64,000 bases of DNA, taken from NCBI RefSeq assembly GCF_014202345.1, contig NZ_JACHGO010000001.1:186001-250000 (forward strand). Direction: 5' to 3'. The DNA comes from Desulfovibrio intestinalis (GTDB taxonomy: Bacteria; Desulfobacterota; Desulfovibrionia; Desulfovibrionales; Desulfovibrionaceae). Numbering within the stretch: the stretch's first letter is position 1; every line of letters begins with the position of its first letter. Below are positions 16,984 to 27,700 of this stretch, piece by piece. Under the pieces are notes generated by a model. The model made no database searches. It worked only from the letters and a program-made list of their open reading frames with translations, and had not been told where the DNA came from. A program made the translations under genes and the position numbers.

Positions 16984-17901
16984 ATGATACTGACTCTGGT
17001 TATAATTCTGGCTGCCAATTGTATTTTTTGCCTGGCGGTGCTGCGTCGCCAGCAACAGCGCAATCCTCTCGTGGACCGCCTGAAAAAGCATGTGGATGCC
17101 GACAACGCAGCTCCGGTGCCTGGCGTAGCTCCCGGCCTGGGGCAGACCAGCCTTCCCGGATGGCTGGTGCGTCTGGCAGGGTGGGGTGAGGTCTTGGCTG
17201 GTAAGGGAAAGGGCCGGGAAAAACTCGAAATACTGCTGGTTCAGGCCAGTTGGCGGCAAAAGGAAGCTCTGGGCCTGTTCATGCTGGTGAAGACGGTTCT
17301 GGGCGTGGTGCTTGTGCTGGCCGTGCTTTTTTCTGGCGATCAGAAAGGTTTCAGCCTGAGTACAGTGGCTCTGGTGCTTGGTGCCTATTTTATGGGTGTT
17401 TTTTTGCCGGAGCTTGTGCTCAAGGCGCAGGTGGCCCGGCGTTTCAATGCCATCATGCGCAGCATGCCTGACGCCTTGGACCTTATGGTTATCTGCGCCG
17501 AGGCGGGTTTGCCGTTTCCCCGCATACTCAAGGTGGTAGCGCGTGACCTCGAACTGAGTGCCCCGGAACTGGCGGACGAGCTTGCTTTCACCAGCGCCGA
17601 ACTGCAATTGCTGCCCGACCGCAGCAACGCCCTGCGCCACCTTGCCGAACGTACGCGCGTTCCCACAGTGGAGAGTATGGTGTCCACACTCATTCAGGCC
17701 GAGCGCTACGGAACGCCCTTGGCGCAGGCCTTGCGCAATATTGCTGAAGAAAGCCGCAATACCCTCATTCTCAGCCTTGAGGAAAAGGCGGGCAAGCTGC
17801 CCGCGAGGCTGAGCATTCCCCTGATGACATTGATTTTGCCCCCGGTGGTGGCGCTGGTTGCCACTCCGCCCCTCATGCGCGTGATAAGGAGTCTGATGTG
17901 A
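16984..17901 (+). CDS. tadC: TadC, Tad inner membrane platform protein
   Basis: A 305-residue partner of TadB with the same GspF fold: an N-terminal helix, a paired membrane segment at about 100-140, MPDALDLMVICAEAGLPFPR in the cytoplasmic domain and STLIQAERYGTPLAQALR, then a C-terminal helix. The frame is open far upstream inside tadB, but the ATG at 16984, eight bases after the tadB stop with AGGTG before it, gives the family length. Its TGA stop overlaps the tadD start, indicating translational coupling. Confidence 0.92.
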   Translation: MILTLVIILAANCIFCLAVLRRQQQRNPLVDRLKKHVDADNAAPVPGVAPGLGQTSLPGWLVRLAGWGEVLAGKGKGREKLEILLVQASWRQKEALGLFMLVKTVLGVVLVLAVLFSGDQKGFSLSTVALVLGAYFMGVFLPELVLKAQVARRFNAIMRSMPDALDLMVICAEAGLPFPRILKVVARDLELSAPELADELAFTSAELQLLPDRSNALRHLAERTRVPTVESMVSTLIQAERYGTPLAQALRNIAEESRNTLILSLEEKAGKLPARLSIPLMTLILPPVVALVATPPLMRVIRSLM

Positions 17902-18932
17902 TGAATATGCGTCGTGAAGCCGTTGCTTTCTTGTTGCTTATTGGCTGCTTTGCCCTGTCCGGTTGCGCAACGTCCGGCAAAGGCGGACAGGCCAGCCTGA
18001 GTGAAAGAACCTTTGCCCCCAAGGCACAGGCCTCGGCCAAGGGCGATCAGGAGATCGCGCCCGCCAAGGGGTTGCGGCTGGCGCGTTTGCTGCGGGAGCA
18101 GGGCCGGTTTGAAGGAGCGTTGAGCATTTATTCCCGCCTTGATGAAAGGGGAAAGCTCAGCCCTCTGGAAAAGCTTGAATATGCCAGCGTGGCCTCGCTG
18201 GTGCAGCCACCCCGTGAGACTCTGAACCTCTTTGTAAATGCGCAAAGCGCCATTGAAGCCAAGAGCAGGGGAGTGAGCGACGCCGACAGGGCCGTTCTGC
18301 ATACCGGGCTTGGCCGTGCTTACATGAGCCTGGGGCAGGCAGGTCCGGCCGAGCAGAATCTGCGCAAGGCTCTTGCGCTTTCGCCCAAGGATGTGGCGGC
18401 CATGAATGCCCTTGGCGTTTTGCTGGACGCAGGGGGCGAACACAAAGAGGCGCAGGTAATGCTGGAAAAAGCCAGTGAGGGCGCTCCGGCAGACGCGCGT
18501 ATAATCAACAATCTGGCACTCTCCTATGTGGCCAGCGGCGATATGGAAAAGGCTGAAATGCTGTTCAACAGGGCAAAAAGCCTTTCAGACAGCACCAGCA
18601 TCAAGCTTAACCTGGCCTTCACAATGTACATGCGCAAACAGAAAGAACGGGCGCGCGACGAATTGCTTGCCCTGATGCGTCCCAGCCAGGCAGAGGGTTT
18701 CATGACCTCCTTTGGCCAGATGCAACAGCGCATCAACAAGGGCGCAACTTCAATGCCTATGGAAATGATGCTGGCAGCCAACAAATTGGTGGAAATTCAA
18801 CCTCCGACAGACGCGCCCAGCGAACCCATAATCGGCGAAATACGTGAAAGCCGCGAAGTGTCGAGCTACGACGGCCCGGCTACTCAGACCCCGGTACGCC
18901 GTGTTGCCCTTGATGAAAACGATTTGCCGTAA
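17898..18932 (+). CDS. tadD: TadD, TPR-repeat lipoprotein of the Tad system
   Basis: The 344-residue protein starts at a GTG with AAGGAG six bases before it (an ATG follows directly). A lipoprotein signal ends at LSGC near residue 23. Then come tetratricopeptide repeats, clearest at GLGRAYMSLGQAGPAEQNLR, ALGVLLDAGGEHKEAQVML and NLALSYVASGDMEKAEMLF. It is expected at the outer membrane, where TadD acts as pilotin-like or assembly factor for the secretin. It overlaps tadC by four bases. Confidence 0.9.
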   Translation: MMNMRREAVAFLLLIGCFALSGCATSGKGGQASLSERTFAPKAQASAKGDQEIAPAKGLRLARLLREQGRFEGALSIYSRLDERGKLSPLEKLEYASVASLVQPPRETLNLFVNAQSAIEAKSRGVSDADRAVLHTGLGRAYMSLGQAGPAEQNLRKALALSPKDVAAMNALGVLLDAGGEHKEAQVMLEKASEGAPADARIINNLALSYVASGDMEKAEMLFNRAKSLSDSTSIKLNLAFTMYMRKQKERARDELLALMRPSQAEGFMTSFGQMQQRINKGATSMPMEMMLAANKLVEIQPPTDAPSEPIIGEIRESREVSSYDGPATQTPVRRVALDENDLP

Positions 18933-18972
18933 GCTTTGCGCACGCAGGCATTCACAGGGAAAGGAGTAAAAC

Positions 18973-19470
18973 ATGCACAGGCATTCACAGCGGGGCGTCA
19001 TATCGGTTGAAGCGGCCTTTGCCTTTCCCTCTCTTATCATCCTGGCCATGATAGCCTTTGAATTCGTCAATGTGGTGCTGACCATAGATATGGGCGATGT
19101 GGCCCTGCAAAGTGCCGTGCAGCAGGCGCGTCTTGAGGAAACACTCACGGAAGATACGTTTGAAAGTGTGGTGCGCAAGGGAATTGTAAAATCGTCGCAC
19201 GGATATCTGACACAAGACAACATCACCAACGTGGATGTGCGCCGCTATACATCCCTCAGTTCCCTGACCAGCACCGGGGAAGAGGAAGATGCCGACAGCA
19301 CCAATGAAAACAGCGGTACGGGCACAAAGTTTCCGGCCTGGAAAGTGACGGTAGACATTCGCAAGCCCTTTCTTACCCCGTTGCCCAGGCTGATGGCTTA
19401 TGCTGAAAATGAATTTGAATATCGTTTTGAACAGGTTCTCGGCTATTTGCCCGAAACAAAGGACCAATGA
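18973..19470 (+). CDS. tadE: TadE-like pseudopilin
   Basis: The 165-residue protein begins with a short basic leader and RGVISVEAAFAFPSLIILAM, the TadE motif with glutamate five residues after the likely cleavage glycine. A single hydrophobic helix is followed by a periplasmic domain with an acidic, Ser/Thr-rich insert near residues 97-115. AAGGAG lies six bases before the ATG. Processing by the A24 peptidase is expected; it probably primes or stabilises the Flp pilus. Confidence 0.87.
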   Translation: MHRHSQRGVISVEAAFAFPSLIILAMIAFEFVNVVLTIDMGDVALQSAVQQARLEETLTEDTFESVVRKGIVKSSHGYLTQDNITNVDVRRYTSLSSLTSTGEEEDADSTNENSGTGTKFPAWKVTVDIRKPFLTPLPRLMAYAENEFEYRFEQVLGYLPETKDQ

Positions 19471-19473
19471 CCC

Positions 19474-20052
19474 GTGTCGCGTCCACGTAAAGAACGAGGC
19501 TCTCTTGCGGTTGAGGTTGCGCTTCTGATTCCCATTCTTGTGTTTGCCGGATTGATTGCCGCAGACATGTTCAGAACGGCCATAGAGCGCACGCGCCTTG
19601 AAGAAACGGCCAGCAGCCTGGCCCTCAACATTTCGGCCCAGAACACCCTGACCAAGGACGGGCTGGACGCGCTTACCGAAATCGTCATGCAGGGCCATAC
19701 CGAAGATCAGGACATTCTTATCATGAACGTCTACCTGTCAGGGCGCATCAACTGGCTGCTGGAGAGGGGCGGATCTGAGGGATTGTGCGAGCCGTCGTCC
19801 GACGGGCGTTACTATACGGCGGATCTGCCCGAAGATCTGCCGGATGACGAAAAGGACAAGTCTGATGGAGAATCCTCCATATCGTTTGTGGTGGTGAAGG
19901 CCTGCCGCGATACGTCGAAGATGTTCAGTTACGGCGGCATCCAGTGGCCGGACTATCTGCAGGTGGAAAGCCTGTACCGGGCCAGGAGCCAGAAGATCGA
20001 ACTGGATGAGAGCCTGCAAGAGGAAAACCGGATAGCCGGTAGTGAGGAATAA
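19474..20052 (+). CDS. tadF: TadF-like pseudopilin
   Basis: The 192-residue protein starts at a GTG three bases after the tadE stop. Its leader RKERGSLAVEVALLIPILVF has the G-x4-E arrangement of pseudopilins, then a periplasmic domain with an acidic segment (DLPEDLPDDEKDKSDGE). Sequence similarity to TadE and position identify it as the second pseudopilin. No internal ribosome binding site stands out, so translation is probably coupled to tadE. Confidence 0.82.
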   Translation: MSRPRKERGSLAVEVALLIPILVFAGLIAADMFRTAIERTRLEETASSLALNISAQNTLTKDGLDALTEIVMQGHTEDQDILIMNVYLSGRINWLLERGGSEGLCEPSSDGRYYTADLPEDLPDDEKDKSDGESSISFVVVKACRDTSKMFSYGGIQWPDYLQVESLYRARSQKIELDESLQEENRIAGSEE

Positions 20053-20056
20053 GAAA

Positions 20057-21697
20057 ATGAAGCGTGTCACGTTTACCACATTCTTGCAGCGGCTGCTGTG
20101 CGGCGGAAAATCAGAAAACCGTGGTGTTTCGCGCTCGCAGGCCGGGGCCGGAGCCGTTACCGCCGTGGGCTTTCTTGGCGCTTGCATTGCCGTGGTGGCC
20201 TTTGCGGTAGACAGCACGCGCATGACCTCAGACAGCGCGCAACTCAAGCACGCTACCGATGCCGCGGCTATGGCCGTTGCCCAGGCTTATGCCAAGGATC
20301 CCACAACAAATGTGAATGAGATGGCAGAGCGGTACATCAAGGCCAATCTGGGTATGGATTCCAGCCAGCTCGGCAAGGATATGGAAATCAGCGTCACCCC
20401 GATGACCTGGGAAGAATACGACGGTTTCAGGGTCACCGCCGTGTTTAAGGCAAAGCCGGTGGCAATGGGGGGGCAGACTACTCCCGTTGAAGTGTCTTCG
20501 GCCGCAGTGGCAGTGTATAATCCTTTGGAAATAGCATTGGTTCTGCCAAATACTTCCGCAGAAGACGCGGGCGAACTGGCTGTGCTGCGCCGCCTGAGCA
20601 AAGAATTTGCCTCAAAGCTTATTGAAGACAGGCCTGACCGCTGGATGGCCCTTGTGCCTTACAGCCAGACCGTCAACGTCTATGACCGTAAAAACACCAA
20701 CCGCATACGTGAATGGGCTGAATCAGCTGCGCTCAAGCCCGTGGAGCTGACCTCCCTGTTTATGCGCAACAGCTACGGCATAAGCAACCTCGCCAGCCGC
20801 CGTATGCCTGACCTGCAAAAAGAACTGCTGGCTGTCTACCGTGGCCTGAATATCGGCGACAACTATTTCTGGACAAAACCGCCCGCCGCTTCGTTCAAGG
20901 TACACTATAGGCATGATCTGCCCATCAACGCGCCGCAGATGCCCTATATTCAATGGACAGGCCCCAATCCTGACTTCGGTGAGGCCACCGGCACATCCGA
21001 CACCCGCTACATTGTGGCGGACAAGGGCTGCCCTGCCGCGCCGCTGTTGCCTTTGACCAATGATATGAACGCTATCATCACGCGCCTTGGCGAAATGAAA
21101 AGCCAGTTCAACGTCAACTACGCCATCGCAATGGGCTGGGGCGCCATGGCGCTTTCACCTGCCTTTAGAGGATCAGGCGGCTGGGGTGATCTGGAACATC
21201 CTCTGGATTTCAGCAGCAAAACCAACACAAACATCAAGGCCATTGTCATGCTGGCCAATACGATGGGCAACTGGTTCGATTCCGACGCCTATAATTTCTA
21301 CGTGGGGCAAAGTTCTGCCAGCGAGAGTTCAAGTCAGAGCGGTTCAACCGACCCCGACGATACCTCTACAGGCGACCCTACAGATGAGGGCAATACAGAA
21401 GCCAAGGTTTATGGCCCTGTGGCAAAGCGCTTCAAAAGTCTTTGTCAGAGCTTTCGCCAGAAAGACATTCTTTTTTACTTCATTGGCGTCCGCCCGGGCG
21501 ACCCTGAAGATTATGGCCGCGCCATTTTTGGCAAGCACGGGTATCCCGGCCTGCTGTACTGCGAAAGCAGCTCCGGCGATGTGGGGTTTGTGAACGCCGA
21601 TTCATTCGCTTCCGGCGAGGGCTATATCAGGGAAAGGCTGGAAAAGATTGCCGCCAGCCTTGAAAACAAAAGCAGTTTTGCGCGGCTGGTGGAATAG
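20057..21697 (+). CDS. tadG: TadG-like protein with N-terminal pilin-like helix
   Basis: The 546-residue protein has one N-terminal membrane helix (GAVTAVGFLGACIAVVAFAVD) followed by DSARLKHATDAAAMAVAQAY-like sequence, the TadG/Flp-pilus assembly motif, and a long periplasmic part with a von Willebrand-like layout. Unlike TadE/TadF it lacks the glutamate after the leader, so it is probably not processed in the same way. A Ser/Asp/Thr-rich linker is near residues 420-450. The ATG at 20057 has GAGGAA before it; a GTG at 20042 is possible. It is the last Tad gene and is followed after 96 bases by the giant adhesin. Confidence 0.82.
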   Translation: MKRVTFTTFLQRLLCGGKSENRGVSRSQAGAGAVTAVGFLGACIAVVAFAVDSTRMTSDSAQLKHATDAAAMAVAQAYAKDPTTNVNEMAERYIKANLGMDSSQLGKDMEISVTPMTWEEYDGFRVTAVFKAKPVAMGGQTTPVEVSSAAVAVYNPLEIALVLPNTSAEDAGELAVLRRLSKEFASKLIEDRPDRWMALVPYSQTVNVYDRKNTNRIREWAESAALKPVELTSLFMRNSYGISNLASRRMPDLQKELLAVYRGLNIGDNYFWTKPPAASFKVHYRHDLPINAPQMPYIQWTGPNPDFGEATGTSDTRYIVADKGCPAAPLLPLTNDMNAIITRLGEMKSQFNVNYAIAMGWGAMALSPAFRGSGGWGDLEHPLDFSSKTNTNIKAIVMLANTMGNWFDSDAYNFYVGQSSASESSSQSGSTDPDDTSTGDPTDEGNTEAKVYGPVAKRFKSLCQSFRQKDILFYFIGVRPGDPEDYGRAIFGKHGYPGLLYCESSSGDVGFVNADSFASGEGYIRERLEKIAASLENKSSFARLVE

Positions 21698-21793
21698 CAA
21701 TTGACGCGCGCCATTGAAGATACAGCGGCGCAGCGCAGCACCGGAATCATCCTCAAGCCGTATACTGAAATAATCCGTAACAGGAGCAACAAT

Positions 21794-24700
21794 ATGAAAA
21801 AATCCGCACTTTCCACCAGTTCTGGTTTGGCGCTGGCCCTGGAACCGCGAATGATGTTTGACGGAGCAGCCGTGTCCACAGCTGCCGAGGTGGCTGCGCA
21901 GGCGGAACCGGTTGCTCAGGCCGCAAACAGCGCCGACGCGCCGGGTGTTTCGGCTACGGGCAATGATCCCGCAGTCAGTATTGATGAACACGGCACAGCT
22001 GCCGCTGATGTCGATCTTTTCAGCGGCGTGTCGGTCATCCCTGACAGCAATAACGAAGATCTTTCAACGCTTGTAATCACTGTGGATACCTACGGCGACG
22101 GCCATGCCCTGGTCATTGACGGCACAGTCATCGCCCTGACACCCACGTCAGGCTTTGGCTCCACCAGCAACGAGTACACCTATTCGGTGGAAGTTACGGG
22201 CGGTAAAACCAATATCACAATCTATCTGGATAATGGGCTCAATTACTCGCCTGCGGCCGTAGCCAGCCTGATCGACGGTATTTCTTACAGGGTCGTTGAC
22301 GGCTCCAAGGTGGCGGGCGGTTCTATCAATGTGACCCTGACCAGCTTGTCCGATTTTGGCGGCGACACTGCTGAACTGAATATTTCCTCTGCCATCGCCG
22401 TGAACAGCAGTTTCAATATTGCTCCTGACCTGAGCAACAAGGATGAGCTTACCCTTTCAGAAACCGTGTATGGAACCGACCTCGGCAGCGCGGTGGACGT
22501 AGCCTATTCCTCTAACGGAAAATACGCCTACGCGGCTGACAGTTCCGGTCACATTTCGGTCTTCAGTGTGGGTTCGGGGGGGCAACTGACTGAAATTCAG
22601 TCACTCAGCGGAGTGGCCGATCTTGGCAGCGCGAGTGGTCTGGCTCTCAACGAAGCCCGGTCAACACTTTATGCGGTCAATGGCGGCAAGCTTGTGGTGC
22701 TGGACGTTCGCTCCGACGGTACGTTGGAATACAAGCAGACAATAAATCTTCAGGCTCAAGCCTATGAAATCCACGTGTCGCACGATGGAAAGCAGGTTTA
22801 TCAGAACAGCCAGTATAACGGCATGTATGTATACAATGTCGATGATAGTGGGCTGCTTACTTATGACGGCGGACATTTCGACGAAGGTGGCGTAGGGCGG
22901 CAAACAACAGTGACAACATCCGGGGAGTACCTGTTCGCCACAGGCTCTGGCAGCATGTGGGTCTATTCCCGCAACCTCGCCACAGGTGAGTTGAGCCTTA
23001 TCAGTCAACTAAGCACAGGTGTTTCTGGGGTTGCAACTGCCATGCGGGCTTCGGCCGACGGAACAAAGGTTTTTGTGGCCTATGGCGATAAAATAGTCAC
23101 ATATGCTTTCAGCAGCGGCCAGTTGACCAAGCTTGGCGAAACAAGCGCCACGGGCATCACTGATATGGAAATCAGCAGTGATGGAAATCGCGTCTATATA
23201 AGCACATCCTCCGGCTCAGTGCATATTTACACGGTGGATGCCAGCGGCAGTCTTTCTTTGACTGGGCAGGCTGCAGGCCTGGAGGGTGCGGCTGCCCTGA
23301 GCCTTGATAGTGACGGCAATGTGCTGGTGGGCGGAAAAAACATAGCCTTGCTGGTTGCGCACAAGACAGGTTTGTACGGCAGTGAGATTTCTTTTGCCGA
23401 CGGGCTCACCATTTCAGACGCCAACTATGATGTTCTGAACAGCGGGTTGGGTAACTATGGTGGGGCAAAAATCACCGTTGAGCGCGCGGGCGGAGCCAAT
23501 CCTGAAGACATTTTCGCGTTTGCCAGCAGCAACGGCTATACGCTCAACGGCACTACCGTGCAGGACAGTGAAGGCAAAACGCTCGCCACTGTAACCAATG
23601 CTGGCGGAAAATTGACCGTAGCCTTTGCCGACGGAGTCACCAAAGGGCAGGCCAATGCCATTCTGCACCAGTGGCGCTACAGCAACAATACGGTGGCTGA
23701 AGGTGGCACTGCCGTGATCCTGAAAATTGTGGCCAACGACGGCAAGGCAGACAGCGAGGCCATTACAGTGGCCTTAAGGCTCGGCGTCAATACCGCCCCA
23801 GAACTGACGACAAACCCTGTGTCGCAAGGTTCATACACATCGTCTGGCGTTGAGGTAAACCTTTTCACCAACACTGCGGTCAATGCTGGCGAGGCCGGGC
23901 AAACGCTTGCGGAGTTACAGTTCTCCATAAGCGGCCTTTCCGGAGTGGCTGCTGGTGAATATATCAAGCTGGACGGCAGCACCATTGCGCTGAACGCCAA
24001 TGCCAGTGGAACCACCAGCGGCGGTTACGTTTACACCTATACGATTTCCGGCGGGGTAGGCACCCTATCCATCACGCAGGCTTCAGGCATGAGCGCCTCG
24101 GGCCTGGCTGCGCTGGTTAACGGCTTGAAGTACGGCTACTCGGGCAGTGACGGGGTTGCGGGAACGCGAACCTTTACTGTCACACACATCAAGGATACTG
24201 GCGGCACTGACAACAGCGGACAGGACAGTAAGGTTCTTGATGTAGCTTCCACCCTTACCCTGGCTGTCAACAGCGCGCCCGTGCTGGATATCGACAGCGG
24301 AAACACAGATTCTGCGGTTTTTTACAACGACGGCAAGCTTGCGGGCTTCAACGATTATGTGAACGAAATCGATATTTCTGCTGACGGCAAAACCGTGGTT
24401 GTCTGCGGCACAAGCGGTGGAAATGGCGGTGGCAGTGGCACTTTGTATGTTTTTGCGCGCGATGCTGCCACTGGCGAACTGACGCTTGTGCAAACGTTTT
24501 CGCTGGGTGCGTCAGGATTGAATGTGGACGGTCTGACGTCATTCACAAGTTCGGTCATTTCACAGGATGGCAAAACCCTGTATGTGGCTGCGTGCGAAGT
24601 TCAGGACGGCAGCTGGGGAGCTGTCAACTACCCGTCCACTTCGGCGGCTATTCTTCTCTTCAGCCGTGACACAGCAACAGGTGAATTTGTTTTCAAGGGA

Positions 24701-27700
24701 GTACAGGCACAGCAGGGGGTAGACGGTGTAGACGGCCTTGGAAAGGTCATTAGCGAGCTGGTGCTCTCTGACGACGGCAAATTCCTCTATACAGCCAATG
24801 GCCTGCTTATGAACCATAACAGCGCCAGCCAAAGCGCTATTGCAGTTTTTTCCGTTGATGCCGCAGATGGGTATTTAGATTATGTAAGTATGCACTCTGG
24901 AGGCAATGCGGCCTCGGGTATATATAATCCCAGCAATATTGTCCTGTCTTCTGATGGAAACTATGCGTATGTGTCGAATGCTTCTGGAAACTGCATTGGC
25001 ATATTTGCACGCAACTCCGCTACTGGTGATTTGACTTACATAGTAACTGTCAATGAAGCGTATATCAATGCAGACAGCGATGGCTCCGCGTGGGTGAGCG
25101 GTTCTCTTTCCACCTTGCAGGACATAGTCATCACACCAGACGGAAATTTTGTCTATGTAAGCGCGGCGGTAAACGGCGGCAACAAAATATCTGTTTTCAG
25201 CCGTGATGCGGATACAGGCGCGCTGCACTTTGTGGAATCCTTTGTGGTGACAGGGTTTACCTTTGTGCGCGAACTGGTTGTATCTGCCGACAATTCGACC
25301 TTGTATGTTGGCGGCTATGGGGCAAGCAGCATTCAACTTTACTCCATCAATCCCAATACCGGTAAATTGAATCTTTCCAGTACGCTGGCTCTTAGTGGTC
25401 AGGCAGGGCACATAGTGGTCAGCCCTGACGGAAAAAATATCTACGGCGGCACATACAATATTAGCTCAGGGCTCCAGATCGCCAGCGCCATGCCCGTGAT
25501 TGCATTCGATGGTTCGGAAGTGGTCATCGGCAGCGGTATTACCATATCCGACCCGGATTACGACACTGCCGGAAACTACGCCGGAACCACAGTAACCATT
25601 GAACGTAGCGCCGGGGCCAATACTGCGGATGATTTCGGCTTTACGGACAGCACATCGCTGAAGCTCAATGGCGGAAAAATTTTGTATAACAATGTGGAAG
25701 TAGCCACATTTACCGTCACTGACGGAAAACTCATCCTGGCCTTTGCTGGCAGTGTAGCGGGCGAGGTTGCCAATCAGGTTCTGCACCAGATCACTTACAA
25801 GGGCAGTACAACCCTTGCCCGTACTGATTTTACTGTCACCGTGACGGATGCGCCCGGTAAATCCGCTTCTGGCAAATTCGCCGTCATGTATGAAGGCCCC
25901 AACAGCGCGCCAGTGCTCGGCAATGCTGCCTACACGGTCGGCAGCGGCGATGTGGACACAGCCTACAGCGTGCGTTTGCCTGCAGACCTGTTCACCGATG
26001 CCGATAATGACAAGCTTGCCTGGAGCGTAAGCGGGCTGCCAGACGGCCTGAGCTTCAATGCCGATACTCGCGTCATTTCCGGCACGCCCACCGCGTCCGG
26101 CCTGTATACAGTAACCATAAAGGTGACGGAGCCGGACGGCCTTGAAGCGAGCCATACTGTCAAAATCAGAATCAGCAGTCCCACCGACCCCAGCCTCAGC
26201 GCGGATGCAGTGGGCGGCAGTTACCCCATCAATGCGGGCGGCACACCCACAGGTAACGACGTTGATCTGTTCGCAAACGTCAGCATTACAAAAGATACCT
26301 CAGACCAGAGCCTGAGCAAGCTTGTGGTCACCGTAGACACCTACGGCGCGGAGCATTCCCTGGGCATTAACGGGCAGGTCGTGTCCCTGACTGCAAAGGA
26401 TTTCACACAGATAGGGGACTACGGCTACAGCGTTGCCATTCAGGGCGGCAAGGCGATCATAACCATTGATCTTTACGAGAAAGGTGATGATCTGGCCGCC
26501 GTGCAAAACCTTATCGACAGCATGGCCTATCGCGCTCTGGACGGTACGAAAATACAGAGCGGCGTCATCGGCGTGACCCTGACCAGCCTGTCCGACATCG
26601 GCGATTCTGCCACTGGCGGCGCAGAGGACGTTACCCGTCTGGATATCACGGCCAAAGTTACCGTTGCCAGTGAATTTAACATGCCTCCCGATGTGGTGGA
26701 CAAGGGCAGCCTTGATCTGGCCCAGATCATCTACGGAACCGGACTCAGTGATGTGCGCGAGGTGGCCTGGTCAGCCGACGGCAAATACGCCTACGCGGCT
26801 GACAGCAATGGCAATTTGTGCGTGTTTGAAGTGGGTGACAACGGTAAGCTCAAGGAAATACAGAGTCTGGCTGGTGTGCCGGACCTTGATGGATTCACTG
26901 ACATGGCCGTCAATGACACTGCATCAGCGCTTTATGTCATGAGCGGCGACAAGATTGTGGTGCTGAAAATCGGGGCAGATGGAAAACTTGGCGATGCGCA
27001 GAGTGTGGACGTCAGCATTCTTAAAACGCCGGAGTGGAATCCGGACGGATACGAAGCTTCGACTCAGGGCTTGAAGCTTGTGGTGTCCGATGATGGCGCT
27101 CAGGTCTATGTAACCACTTCATATGAAGGTCTGTACATCTTCAAGGTGGATGACGCCAGCGCCCTGATTGCGATTCAGTATCTGGACGACAATACCAACG
27201 TGACTTCCGTGTATTCCAGGGGAGGCTATGTTTTTGTCGCAGCCGGTGGTTTTGAATCTACAATCACCGTGTACAAGCGCGCTACTGACGGTACGCTGGG
27301 CATTGTGGACAGCGTGGCCATTGATATGTGGAACTGGTCGCCCGACTTCAAGTTTGAAGCCTCGGCTGACGGCTCCACTCTCTTTGCAGGGTACATTTCT
27401 GACGGCGACAGCAAGGTTTTTGTGTATTCCTTTGCCGAGGGCCGCCTGACGCTTCTCAGTGAAGCGTCCATGCCTGATCTGGCAAGCATGCAGGTAAGCG
27501 AAGATGGCAAAACGTTTTATGCAGGATTTTCAGACGGAACACTGCGGATTTATTCCGTGGATACGGGCGGTGCGCTGACGCTTACGCGCACAATAACCGG
27601 CCTTGACGGAGCCAGCTCTCTGAGCCTTTCGGGTGACGGTGATATTTTGGTGGGCGGGCAGGGTATAGCCCTGTTGAGCGCCACGCGCATGGGCCTGTAT